This document shows, piece by piece, positions 34,948 to 43,840 of a stretch of 64,000 nucleotides of DNA (positions are counted from its first letter, which is position 1; each line of letters starts with the position of its first letter). The position numbers were made by a program, and so were the translations under genes. The DNA comes from Spartobacteria bacterium (lineage in GTDB: Bacteria; Verrucomicrobiota; Verrucomicrobiia; Chthoniobacterales; UBA10450), in contig PMSN01000003.1 in NCBI GenBank assembly GCA_003167555.1, forward strand, positions 1-64,000, given 5' to 3'. Below the pieces are notes generated by a model, which was not told where the DNA came from, did not search any database, and saw only the letters and a program-made list of their open reading frames with translations.

Positions 34948-36156
34948 TTACATTCCTTCGGAGTAGAAAAGGATCAAGGGGTTGTCCAGCTTTGCCTCGT
35001 TTCTGATCGTGTTCACGATATCGGACTGAAAGGCGCGCGAAGAAACAAGAATGGGTTCGTGACGTGAAGCCATTTCTCGCGGAGAAATAATCGGCCGGCC
35101 GAAAAGTTCCTTTCCGTGGTATTTGGAATTTACGTCCACGAAGACAGTGATGTGGGCCTCCTGGAGAGGAGTCGATTCCATCAGATGCAACGTGTGCGTG
35201 CCAACGCCCCACACCGCGATTTCCTGTCGCGCCTGAATCAACTCCGCGATTTTTCCGGAAATGCGCTTCTCCTCATTCATAGACTGGGCGATGTAGGCGG
35301 ACAGGCCCTGCTCGCTCTCCGCATCGCGCGAGATAGGCAGCGGCTGGTCGCCCGTTCGGCGGAAAAGGCCCGCGGCGCTGGGCATGACGGTCGTCCGCGT
35401 GAATTGGCGCGGCGGCCGATCCATTTTGATGAGTTCGTAGCCAGCGAGCTTCAGCAGATTTTCGAGCGAGCTTGGGCCGAAGAAATTGACGTGCTCGATG
35501 CTGAATTCCTGATAGGGCGCATCCGGCCATTCGGAAAAGGCGGTGGCATCGGGCACCTCCGCGAAGATCATTCCGGAGGGTGAAACCAGATCGCCCAGTT
35601 TTGCCACGGCCGCGCTAACATCGCGGATGTGTTCGAGCACACCCACGACAATGACAAGATCGTAACTGCGTTTTGGAAGATCGTTCTCAAAGGCCGTGCC
35701 GGTATGCACAGATAAGTCGTAGACTTGTTTCGCCAACTTCGCGCAGGCGGGCGACGGATCTAGGCCGGTGACATTCGCGTAGCCCAGCCGCCGCAATCGA
35801 TCGAGCAATCCACCAGTAGCGCAACCGACATCCAGCATGCGTGTCTCGCGGTTTTCGATCTGCTCGCTGAGATATTTCGCGATGATGTCAAAACGGGCCG
35901 CGTCGAAAGGAGATTCTTCGCCGCCCCGGTGGGCATATTCATATTTCGACATGCGCGAATAATGCTCGTCGAAGACGGATTGCTCGGGAATGCGATCCGC
36001 GAAAGCGCAGCCGCACCCAGCACAAACGACCACATCATATCCGGCGAGCAGGCTGCCTTCCGAGAGCGTTCCGAAGCGCTGTTCGAAAAGCACTCTCGAC
36101 GAGGTGTCGTGACAAACCGGACAGGGTCGAGAAGAAAACGGCAGCGGCTTTATCAC
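34948..36156 (-). CDS. SAM-dependent C-methyltransferase-like protein with accessory C-terminal domain
   Basis: This 402-residue protein opens with a zinc-ribbon-like CPVCHD...CAGCGCAF, as in sugar C-methyltransferases. It follows with a SAM domain (LDVGCATGGLLDRL; VVGVLEHIRDV) and a C-terminal nucleotide-fold-like domain (IAVWGVGTHTLHLM ... VDVNSKYHGKELFG). It is a relative of the protein at 11742. It sits between FkbM and the NeuB fusion, so its acceptor is probably a keto-deoxy NDP-sugar in the same pathway. Confidence 0.85.
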   Translation of the reverse strand: MIKPLPFSSRPCPVCHDTSSRVLFEQRFGTLSEGSLLAGYDVVVCAGCGCAFADRIPEQSVFDEHYSRMSKYEYAHRGGEESPFDAARFDIIAKYLSEQIENRETRMLDVGCATGGLLDRLRRLGYANVTGLDPSPACAKLAKQVYDLSVHTGTAFENDLPKRSYDLVIVVGVLEHIRDVSAAVAKLGDLVSPSGMIFAEVPDATAFSEWPDAPYQEFSIEHVNFFGPSSLENLLKLAGYELIKMDRPPRQFTRTTVMPSAAGLFRRTGDQPLPISRDAESEQGLSAYIAQSMNEEKRISGKIAELIQARQEIAVWGVGTHTLHLMESTPLQEAHITVFVDVNSKYHGKELFGRPIISPREMASRHEPILVSSRAFQSDIVNTIRNEAKLDNPLILFYSEGM

Positions 36157-36190
36157 GAGCAGGTGCTTGTGTAGCAGGAAACAGACATCG

Positions 36191-37402
36191 TCAAGCGGGA
36201 TAGCTTCCGGTTGGTGTCACGGCACGCTCGGCTGGGATGGCGTAGAGAACGAGATCCCATCCTTCGAGATCGTGCGGTCGCAAAAAGAAACGGTAATGAT
36301 GGAGGCGCTCCGCGAGACAAAGCGGCAGTTCCCAAAGGTGTTCTTGCAGATGATATGCGCTCACGGCAAGAATCGGGCGCGCGTCCGAAAACAGACTGGC
36401 GCAGCCTTCCAGCGCCGCGGGTTCGGCGCCTTCAATGTCCATCTTGATGAAGGATGGACGTGTCGTACCGAGCAATGAATCGAGTCGTTCGCCTTGCACC
36501 TCGAGATCGCCCGCCGGGTCCAGGGTCGACGAAGCCGTGGCATCTCCGGCGAAACGCAATGTTTCTTTGCGGTCGCTCACTGCGATCGGGAAAATTTTTA
36601 TCCGCTGCTTTGCGGGGCCATCCATTGTGTCAATGAGAGTTTGAAGTTTCGCGAAGTTTCCGGGATCAGGCTCCAGGGCCCAGTAGCTTTCGAAGCGTCC
36701 CCCCGAAGCGCTTAGAAAATCACGGAGAGTGTCACCATCGAACGCGCCGCAGTCGACAAAGCGCTCATCCGTTTTCAGCCTAACGATATCTTTCGGGAAA
36801 TACGCCGGGCCGATGACTGGCGCGGGCAGTCCGTCGAAATCCAGTTGGGTCCGCCAGCGGACTTGTGCGTTGAACTCTGCGCGTGAAATGTCGTCGGCCC
36901 AGAGCCGGCTTGCCCTCGCCACGCTCTGAGATTGTTCAAAGACTTTGTGCGGTAAATCACACAAGTAATGAGGCAGATACGCTTTCGGGAATTTCCAGAA
37001 GAGCGGCATGAATGATACAACCGTCTCGCAGCCGAGCGCACTCCACTGCCACTTGCGCTCCGCGAGGCGGTCCCTCGAGTGCGCGCCCCACACGGTGACG
37101 ACGAAAGCCGCCTCGCGACGGAATTCATTCGCCGCTTCAGTCGATGCGAGGACGCGAAGACCTTCGACGCTCTGGCCCGCCAGCGCCGCGCTGTTATCGG
37201 CGAAACAAAGCGGCTCGATGCCGGCAAGACGCAGGCCCGCCAGGATCTTCCGTCCCAAACCGCCCGCGCCACAGAGAACCAACTTGTCCCGTTTATCTCC
37301 GGTGAGCTGATCGAAGAGAGAACCTTCCCAGCGACGCACCTCCGCCGGGTCGCGTGCGAGAATTCCTGCGAGTTCTCTTTCCCGTGAGTCCTGCGAACTC
37401 AC
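36191..37402 (-). CDS. FkbM-family methyltransferase with N-terminal Rossmann-like domain
   Basis: The start is GTG at 37402, overlapping the upstream stop as GTGA, giving 403 residues. An N-terminal part (LVLCGAGGLGRKILAGLRL ... CFADNSAAL) is a nucleotide-binding-like domain. The FkbM SAM domain follows: FVDCGAFDGDTLRDFL, ALEPDPGNFAKL, FIKMDIEGAEPAALEG. FkbM enzymes O-methylate hydroxyls of sugars and polyketides. The position after two oxidoreductases suggests a glycan sugar as acceptor. Confidence 0.87.
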   Translation of the reverse strand: MSSQDSRERELAGILARDPAEVRRWEGSLFDQLTGDKRDKLVLCGAGGLGRKILAGLRLAGIEPLCFADNSAALAGQSVEGLRVLASTEAANEFRREAAFVVTVWGAHSRDRLAERKWQWSALGCETVVSFMPLFWKFPKAYLPHYLCDLPHKVFEQSQSVARASRLWADDISRAEFNAQVRWRTQLDFDGLPAPVIGPAYFPKDIVRLKTDERFVDCGAFDGDTLRDFLSASGGRFESYWALEPDPGNFAKLQTLIDTMDGPAKQRIKIFPIAVSDRKETLRFAGDATASSTLDPAGDLEVQGERLDSLLGTTRPSFIKMDIEGAEPAALEGCASLFSDARPILAVSAYHLQEHLWELPLCLAERLHHYRFFLRPHDLEGWDLVLYAIPAERAVTPTGSYPA

Positions 37403-38238
37403 CAACAGCTCTTGCCTCCGTCGACGACAAGGTTGGCGCCAGTCAGGAAGGCAGAGGCGTCCGAACAAAGATAAAGGATTGTGCCCTGATAATCCTCCGG
37501 CTCCGCCATGCGGCCGAGCGGCACTTGCTCGATATAACGCCGCACGAATTCCTCAGGCTGATCCTGCCGCACGCCTCCGAGCGAGACGGCGTTGACGCGC
37601 ACCCCGCGCTGCGCCCAATAGAGAGCGAAATATCTGCTCATACCGATGAGCCCGCTCTTAACGACCGTGTAAGTAATCGGTTTGACCGGCTGCGCTTCCT
37701 CTGCGATGCCCGGCTGCCGATACAGACGCTGGTCTGGCCCGTTGACACCATACTCCGAGCCGATGTTGACAATGACGCCTTTTCCACGGCGGGCCATCTC
37801 GCCGCCGAGGATCTGCGAACAAAGAAAAGCGCCTTTCAAACCAACTTCGAGATCGGCTTCCCATTGTTCCATCGGAAAATTCTCCACGCGCGAGAGCGAA
37901 GCCGTCGCGTCGCCTCTTACCTTCGGATCCCGCGCCGCGTTGTTGATCAAAATATCGAGCCGCCCGTGGCGTTCGAGGATCTGTTCCAAGAGGCCGCGGA
38001 TTTGTTCCGCTTTTGTAATGTCGGTTTCAGTTGCCCAGGCTTGGACGCCGAAGGTGTTTGCGATCTCTTTCGCGCGCGCTTCCGCTCGAGGCCCGTCAAT
38101 ATCCACGAGCACCGGGATGCCGCCCGCCGAGGCGATGATTTCCGCGTGCTTCACGCCGAGAAGGCCGGCGCCGCCGCTGACTACTGCGACGCGATCCTGC
38201 AGCGAGAAAAGCCGGCGGGCTAGGTCGCGCTCGCTCAT
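37399..38238 (-). CDS. short-chain dehydrogenase/reductase
   Basis: The ATG at 38238 gives 279 residues and an ATGA overlap with the Gfo/Idh gene; a start at 38250 is also open. The NAD motif is VVSGGAGLLGVKHAE, followed by ILINNAARDP, NIGSEYG and YTVVK (YxxxK), then a typical classic-SDR C-terminus ending in LVVDGGKSC. It oxidises or reduces a hydroxyl or keto group. Together with the Gfo/Idh oxidoreductase upstream it may perform an oxidation-reduction pair that changes the stereochemistry of a sugar. Confidence 0.87.
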   Translation of the reverse strand: MSERDLARRLFSLQDRVAVVSGGAGLLGVKHAEIIASAGGIPVLVDIDGPRAEARAKEIANTFGVQAWATETDITKAEQIRGLLEQILERHGRLDILINNAARDPKVRGDATASLSRVENFPMEQWEADLEVGLKGAFLCSQILGGEMARRGKGVIVNIGSEYGVNGPDQRLYRQPGIAEEAQPVKPITYTVVKSGLIGMSRYFALYWAQRGVRVNAVSLGGVRQDQPEEFVRRYIEQVPLGRMAEPEDYQGTILYLCSDASAFLTGANLVVDGGKSCW

Positions 38239-39284
38239 GCTACGTCGCAAGCGACAATCTTTCCGGTGGTCATCGATTCACGAGCGGCGAGTGCAACTTG
38301 CAGGCTTCGCGCGCCTTCGCGGGCTGTCACGCGCGATGTTTCCGTGCCATCGAGGCAAGCGAGAAAGTGCTTGAGTTCTTCGAGAAAAATTTGATTCCGG
38401 TCGATCATGTCAAATCGCTCCTGGCTGGCGAGTTTACCACCCGCCGTCCACACCTGCAAAATACCGTCCGCCAGATTCGCGGAGATTTTCCCGCTCTCGC
38501 CGACTACCTCGCAGCTGCGTTCGCCCGGATTCGTCAGATAATCCTGCTGGAGGTGTATCGGCACAGTCCGGCCTGCCACTTCGCATTCCATGAGTGTGCT
38601 CGCCGTGTCTTCCACATCAATCTCGAGGTTGCTCAGTTTTCCACCGATGCAAAACAACCGCCGCGGCCAGCCGAAGAGCCAACCGAGATAATCGAAATCG
38701 TGAATCTGTGTGAGCAACACGCCGCCTCCGAGCTCGCGCCGGGCCGCATAGCTCTGCCGATAGTCTTCGTACGGATGCCAGCTCGGAAGGTATTCGCCAA
38801 ACTTCGCGCGCACCGCGATCACACGGCCGATCGTGTTCGCCTGCAAGACATCACGCAAAGCTATCAGGCAAGGATGAAAGCGCCATTGGTAGCCGACCAG
38901 CGTCACCAGCTTCTTGCTCTCGATGAGATCGAGAAGATCGGCGACGCCGTTCATTTCGTGTGCGAGCGGCTTTTCGATGAAGAGATGACAACCGGCTCCC
39001 GCGGCCGCGCGCGCGACGGCAAGATGCAGGCTTGTTGGATTTGAAATGATAACGACTTCCGGCCGCTCCATTAGAGCCTCATTGAGATCAGCAAAAACAC
39101 GCAGACGATATTTGGATTCCAGGTCGCTTCCGCTCTCGACCTCCATCTCATCGGTCAACACCTGAGAGCTGCGTTGTTGACGATAGGCGTGAAACTCGAC
39201 CTCATCGCCGAGCAGCGTTCGCAAATTCCGGAGATGCCGCTGTCCGATTCCACCAAGCCCAACGAACAAAAACCGTCGCGCCAT
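38235..39284 (-). CDS. Gfo/Idh/MocA-family NAD(P)-dependent oxidoreductase
   Basis: This 349-residue protein has the N-terminal Rossmann motif FVGLGGIGQRHLRNL, the loop VVIISNPTSLH and the EKPLAHEMNG motif typical of the family. The C-terminal alpha/beta domain carries the catalytic HDFDYLGW region. Members oxidise or reduce ring hydroxyls of sugars and NDP-sugars. Only four bases separate it from the TPP-enzyme gene upstream, and it overlaps the SDR downstream by ATGA, so the three act together. Confidence 0.88.
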   Translation of the reverse strand: MARRFLFVGLGGIGQRHLRNLRTLLGDEVEFHAYRQQRSSQVLTDEMEVESGSDLESKYRLRVFADLNEALMERPEVVIISNPTSLHLAVARAAAGAGCHLFIEKPLAHEMNGVADLLDLIESKKLVTLVGYQWRFHPCLIALRDVLQANTIGRVIAVRAKFGEYLPSWHPYEDYRQSYAARRELGGGVLLTQIHDFDYLGWLFGWPRRLFCIGGKLSNLEIDVEDTASTLMECEVAGRTVPIHLQQDYLTNPGERSCEVVGESGKISANLADGILQVWTAGGKLASQERFDMIDRNQIFLEELKHFLACLDGTETSRVTAREGARSLQVALAARESMTTGKIVACDVA

Positions 39285-39288
39285 GACT

Positions 39289-41079
39289 TTAGTCCGCGAC
39301 CGGAGGGATGATCATATTGGAAAGGAACTCTCCCCGATCCAGAAATGGGAACATGTCTTCGAGCGGTTTGGAAACCATGGTGCCGTCGGGTTTCTGCATC
39401 GACGAGACGCGCGGTTGCCGCGGCTCATCTTCAATCACGAGCACTTCGCAGAGACAGGGCCCCTCGGTTGAAAGCACGTCGCGGATTTCCTGGCGAAGAT
39501 TCTTTTGATTCGCGATGCGCGCGGTCGGCACACCGTAGGCGGCGGCGACTTTAGTTATGTCGGGAAGAGTCAATCCGCTGCTCGCATCGGCTCCGACCAA
39601 CCGCCCGAAGTAAACTTTTTGGGAGGCGACGATGGAGCCATAGCCATTGTTGTTGATGACGAAAATCTTGAGCGGCAACTGCAAGCGCTTCACCGTTTCC
39701 AGTTCTTGAATGTTCATCTGGATTCCACCATCGCCATCCACGCAAATCGTGCGCCGGTTGCTGGCAACGCATGCCCCGATGCTCGCCGGCAATCCGAACC
39801 CCATCGGACCCAGGGCGGTGGTAATAAAAATCCGCTGACCGCGCTTGATCTTGAATGCAAGCAGCAGGGTCTCGATCGCGTTGCCCGAGCTGGCGGGCAC
39901 GATCACGTCGGTTGCCGCCAGTTCCTCACAAAGGATTTCGGTGAAGTTAAACATACTTACCCGGCCGGAACCTTCCCGATGCTGCGGCAGGACGATGGGG
40001 TATTTGATTTTCCACTCGGCGCAGCGGCGCAGCCATTCCGTCCGAGGTTTCGCTTGAAGCTTCGATTGTTGGCGGAGCAACTCCCGCAGGAATTCTCTCG
40101 CATCAACACAGACAGGCAGTTCGATGACGCCCTTGAGTTTTTCGAGTTCTTTCGGATCGATATCCACCATGATCTTGCGCGCGGCGCGGGCCAATCTATC
40201 GGGAGCAAAAGCGGTGGCGACGAGATCGAGGCGCGCGCCGATCGTGAGCAGCAAATCGGAGTTTTGCAGTGCGAAATTTGCGCCGCGCGGCGCCATCGGT
40301 CCCGGGCGACCGACCAACAAGGGATGATCCTCCGGGATCAGATCCATGGCGGGCCATGTAAGTCCGAACGGGACGCCGAGGCGCTCGACGGCTTCTTGTA
40401 ATTCGGTCTTCGCGCCCGCGATCCGAACGCCATTGCCAAAGAGAATGAAGGGACGTTCCGAGCTATTCAACATCTCGATCACGCGCTCGACGAGATGTCC
40501 TATTCCCGTGTCGCCGGGCGTTCTCTCCTCCGGTGTGAAACCCGAGAGCTTTTCTGGTTCCACCTGAGACGCCTGGACATCGAGCGGAATGTCGATCCAG
40601 ACCGGACCGGGGCGCCCCGACAAAGCGAGGTGAATGGCTTTCTCCAGGTGAAGTCGCACCGTCGAGGGATCGGTGATGGTGGCGGCATATTTTGTAATGG
40701 AGCGGACCATCGGCACGATATCGATTTCCTGGACGCCGCGGTTGCGAACACCTGAGTCGCCCTTCAGATCGGCGCGCTTGACCTGTCCCGAGATAACGAT
40801 CATGGGCGATGAGTCGAGCCAGCCGCCGGCCACACCTGTGATAGCGTTCGTGGCGCCGGGGCCGCCAGTCACCATGAGTGCGCCGAGCCGGTTGTCATAC
40901 TTGGCGTAAGCTTCGGCTGCGATCGCGCAGGCTTGCTCGTGCAGATTGCAGACAAAGGCAATCTCTTTCCGGAGCCCGAGAGCATCGTTTAGGTGCATCG
41001 CCATTCCCCCGGTAAGCAGGAAGAAATGCTGCACGCCGGCTTCGCTGAGTCGCTGCATTACGTAATCGGCGACACGCAT
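39289..41079 (-). CDS. acetolactate-synthase-like TPP-dependent enzyme
   Basis: From the ATG at 41079 (MRVADYVMQRL) the protein has 596 residues; a GTG at 41085 is an alternative. It has the three domains of the POX/acetolactate synthase family: catalytic Glu in VCNLHEQACAIAAEAYA, a middle nucleotide-fold domain, and the TPP-metal motif GDGGIQMNIQEL...NNNGYG. In glycan loci such enzymes form or break C-C bonds on keto sugars, for example YerE in yersiniose synthesis, which adds an acetyl branch to a CDP-3,6-dideoxy-4-hexulose. rfbFGH lie in the same locus, so this role is possible here; it is inference. Confidence 0.88.
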   Translation of the reverse strand: MRVADYVMQRLSEAGVQHFFLLTGGMAMHLNDALGLRKEIAFVCNLHEQACAIAAEAYAKYDNRLGALMVTGGPGATNAITGVAGGWLDSSPMIVISGQVKRADLKGDSGVRNRGVQEIDIVPMVRSITKYAATITDPSTVRLHLEKAIHLALSGRPGPVWIDIPLDVQASQVEPEKLSGFTPEERTPGDTGIGHLVERVIEMLNSSERPFILFGNGVRIAGAKTELQEAVERLGVPFGLTWPAMDLIPEDHPLLVGRPGPMAPRGANFALQNSDLLLTIGARLDLVATAFAPDRLARAARKIMVDIDPKELEKLKGVIELPVCVDAREFLRELLRQQSKLQAKPRTEWLRRCAEWKIKYPIVLPQHREGSGRVSMFNFTEILCEELAATDVIVPASSGNAIETLLLAFKIKRGQRIFITTALGPMGFGLPASIGACVASNRRTICVDGDGGIQMNIQELETVKRLQLPLKIFVINNNGYGSIVASQKVYFGRLVGADASSGLTLPDITKVAAAYGVPTARIANQKNLRQEIRDVLSTEGPCLCEVLVIEDEPRQPRVSSMQKPDGTMVSKPLEDMFPFLDRGEFLSNMIIPPVAD

Positions 41080-41223
41080 TGTCACAAAGCCATTCTTAGT
41101 TTCGCGGCCGTCTTCATGGCAGACATCTTATGTAAGGCTGACCGCGAAACAACCAGCGAACTCTGCCGCTAATGCTTTCGCGATTGCCAATTAAGCGGGC
41201 ACCTGTTCAATGCACCCAGCGCC

Positions 41224-43188
41224 ATGAAAAATCTTTGGGACCCAGCGGCAGCGAGGCAATGCGCGTCCGATCTCGAGTTGCGGGTCTACAGCTCACGATT
41301 GTTAGGGCAGGACACCACCCTCGTGCTGCACGGCGGAGGCAATACCTCGGTCAAGATCAGGGAGCGGAATGTGGTCGGCGAGGAGGAAGAGATTCTTTAC
41401 GTGAAAGGCAGCGGCTGGGACCTGGAGACGATCGAAGTGAATGGCTTCACGCCGGTGCGAATGGCGCACCTGCTCAAGCTCGCGCGGCTCGAGGCGTTGT
41501 CCGACCCGCAAATGGTGAGCGAGCTGGCGACGCAAATCGCGCGGCCGGGCGCGCCGGCGCCATCGGTCGAAACGATTTTGCACGCAGTCTTGCCGCACAA
41601 ATTCGTCGACCACACTCATGCCGACGCCGTTCTCGCCATCACCAACACCGCGGACGGCGAAGCGCGCATTCGCGAAGTCTATGGCGACGACGTCGTGGTC
41701 GTTCCGTATGTCATGCCGGGATTCGATCTGGCGAAAATTTGCGCGAGAAAGTTCCAGGCGGAGGCGAAACCGGCGACGATCGGGATGGTTCTGCTGAACC
41801 ACGGCATCTTCTCATTCGGCGCGACGGCGGAGGAATCGTACGGCCGCATGATCGCGCTCGTGGGCCGCGCGGAGGAATATCTGAAGCGGCAGAAGGCTTG
41901 GGAGCTTGCGGTTCCAGAAGCGCATAGCAGCGCGAAGCCGATGCGGCTCGAACTTGCTCAACTCAGACGGGACATCGCCGCGGCGGGTGATGTTCCGGTG
42001 GTGATGTCGACGCATTGCGATTCGAAGTCTCTCGCTTTTGCGCGGGCGGAGAATATTCATGATATCTCACAGCGCGGTCCGGCGACGCCCGATCACATCC
42101 TGCGCACGAAACGCCTGCCGATGTTGGGCCGCGATGTCGCCGCGTATGCGCAGACCTACCGCGAATACTTTGCGCGCAATGTCTCAAGCGCGAAAGAGAC
42201 CAAGACAATGCTCGATCCCGCGCCGCGCGTTGTTTTGGATCCGCAACTCGGCATGTGCTGCGTGGGACGTTCGGCAAAGGAGGCCGGCATCGTGCGCGAT
42301 CTTTACTCGCACACGATCGATGTGATCCGGAGAGCGGAGGCGCTCGGCGGTTATCGAGCGCTCTCGGAGCAGGAGTTGTTCGAATTCGAATACTGGGACC
42401 TCGAGCAGGCGAAGTTGCGCCGCGCCGGCGCGCCCCCAATTTTTTCCGGCGAAATCGCATTAGTCACCGGAGCTGCGTCGGGAATAGGGAAGGCTTGTGT
42501 GGCGGCTTTGCTGAAACGTGGCGCCGCGGTCGTAGGCCTCGATCGCGATCCAGGTGTTGCCAGCTCTGCGGACTTTCTCGGCTTGCAGTGCGACATCACT
42601 TCCGAACAGGCGGTGGCGAACGCGTTGGAGGCCGCGGTCCGTGCCTACGGCGGATTGGACATGCTAATCTTGAACGCTGGTATTTTTCCGGCCGGCAAGC
42701 CGATCGCTGAGCTAAAACTGGAAGAGTGGCGGCGTGTCTTCGATGTGAATCTCGACGCCAATCTCACGTTGCTGCGCGAATGCTATCCGCTCCTGAAACT
42801 GGCGCCGAAGGGTGGACGCGTAGTGATCATCGGATCGAAGAACGTCGCCGCTCCCGGCCCGGGCGCGGCTGCTTACTCGGCCTCGAAGGCCGCGCTCACG
42901 CAGCTGGCGCGCGTGGCCGCGCTCGAATGGGGCGGCGCGGGCATTCGCGTGAACACGCTTCATCCGAATGCGGTCTTCGACACAGGTATCTGGACTGAAG
43001 AAGTGTTGAAGGCGCGGGCGGAGAGCTACGGCTTGTCGGTCGAGGATTACAAGCGCAACAACGTTCTTAAGACCGAAGTCCGAAGCAGCGATGTGGCCGA
43101 GCTGGCGGCGGAGTTATGCGGCCCTCTCTTTGCGAAAACCACCGGGGCGCAGATTCCGATCGATGGTGGGAATGACAGAGTGATCTAG
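41224..43188 (+). CDS. bifunctional class II aldolase / short-chain dehydrogenase
   Basis: This 654-residue protein has an N-terminal class II aldolase/adducin domain with zinc-binding His pairs (FVDHTHADAV) and LLNHGIFSFG. A C-terminal classic SDR domain follows (LVTGAASGIGKACVAALLK; YSASK; DGGNDRVI). Fusions of this layout (rhamnulose-1-phosphate aldolase/lactaldehyde dehydrogenase type) cleave a ketose-1-phosphate and process the aldehyde. It is the only plus-strand gene in the middle of the locus, divergent from the TPP enzyme with 144 bases between starts and convergent with the SIS gene. It may recycle or divert a deoxy-sugar phosphate. Confidence 0.88.
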   Translation: MKNLWDPAAARQCASDLELRVYSSRLLGQDTTLVLHGGGNTSVKIRERNVVGEEEEILYVKGSGWDLETIEVNGFTPVRMAHLLKLARLEALSDPQMVSELATQIARPGAPAPSVETILHAVLPHKFVDHTHADAVLAITNTADGEARIREVYGDDVVVVPYVMPGFDLAKICARKFQAEAKPATIGMVLLNHGIFSFGATAEESYGRMIALVGRAEEYLKRQKAWELAVPEAHSSAKPMRLELAQLRRDIAAAGDVPVVMSTHCDSKSLAFARAENIHDISQRGPATPDHILRTKRLPMLGRDVAAYAQTYREYFARNVSSAKETKTMLDPAPRVVLDPQLGMCCVGRSAKEAGIVRDLYSHTIDVIRRAEALGGYRALSEQELFEFEYWDLEQAKLRRAGAPPIFSGEIALVTGAASGIGKACVAALLKRGAAVVGLDRDPGVASSADFLGLQCDITSEQAVANALEAAVRAYGGLDMLILNAGIFPAGKPIAELKLEEWRRVFDVNLDANLTLLRECYPLLKLAPKGGRVVIIGSKNVAAPGPGAAAYSASKAALTQLARVAALEWGGAGIRVNTLHPNAVFDTGIWTEEVLKARAESYGLSVEDYKRNNVLKTEVRSSDVAELAAELCGPLFAKTTGAQIPIDGGNDRVI

Positions 43189-43194
43189 CCGTCT

Positions 43195-43833
43195 CTATTC
43201 GGCGAAGAAGGTCTCTTCCAACTCTGTCGATAACCAATGGTAGACTGGCAGATGCAGCTCTTGTATTTCGGCTACGCTATCGGCGGGGACCTTGATCGCC
43301 ACGTCGGCCATGGGCGCGAGCGCGCCGCCGGCCCCTCCCGTCAGGATGATTGTTCGTAGTCCGAACGCTCTGGCTACAACCACGGCGTTCACGACATCCC
43401 TCGAGTTCCCCGAGGTGCTGATTCCAAGCAAGACGTCGCCCGGGCGGCCGAGTCCGTAGACCTGCTGGGCGAAGATCATGTCGAAGCCTGTGTCATTGCC
43501 GATTGCAGTAATCAGTGACACGTGCGAGACCAACGAAACAGCGGCCAGACTTCCTTGCAGACGCCCGGCAACCGCCTTGCCATCGGCTTGACCGGCTTGT
43601 TCCAACTGAGTCGCGTGTTCGGCAGGGATAGGGCGTCGTTTAAAAAATCCTTTCATCAACTCCGCCACGATGTGCTCACTATCCGCGGCGCTGCCGCCAT
43701 TGCCGCAGACGAGTAGCTTGTTCCCGGCCTTGTATGCCGCGATCAGGATGCCGAGCGCCGCGGTCAAATGATCCGCGCATGGCTTTAGAATGGGATAGCG
43801 ATCGAGAAGCTGTGGTAGATGGTTGTTGGTCAT
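43195..43833 (-). CDS. SIS-domain sugar isomerase (GmhA-like)
   Basis: This 212-residue SIS protein has the phosphosugar motif CGNGGSAADSEHIVAELM and LGISTSGNSRDVVNAV, closely following GmhA/DiaA. Its length is slightly above GmhA's usual ~195. It is the second SIS protein of the window; the first (24727) is with the HldE-like fusion. Located just after the CDP-sugar SDR, it may supply a heptose-like phosphate or a related ketose isomerisation. It begins seven bases before the next stop codon upstream. Confidence 0.86.
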   Translation of the reverse strand: MTNNHLPQLLDRYPILKPCADHLTAALGILIAAYKAGNKLLVCGNGGSAADSEHIVAELMKGFFKRRPIPAEHATQLEQAGQADGKAVAGRLQGSLAAVSLVSHVSLITAIGNDTGFDMIFAQQVYGLGRPGDVLLGISTSGNSRDVVNAVVVARAFGLRTIILTGGAGGALAPMADVAIKVPADSVAEIQELHLPVYHWLSTELEETFFAE

Positions 43834-43840
43834 AGCGATG

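Noticed and set aside
37354-38223. Plus-strand open frame of 289 residues
   Set aside because: It is antisense to the SDR gene with intact NAD and YxxxK motifs; the frame is a by-product of high GC.
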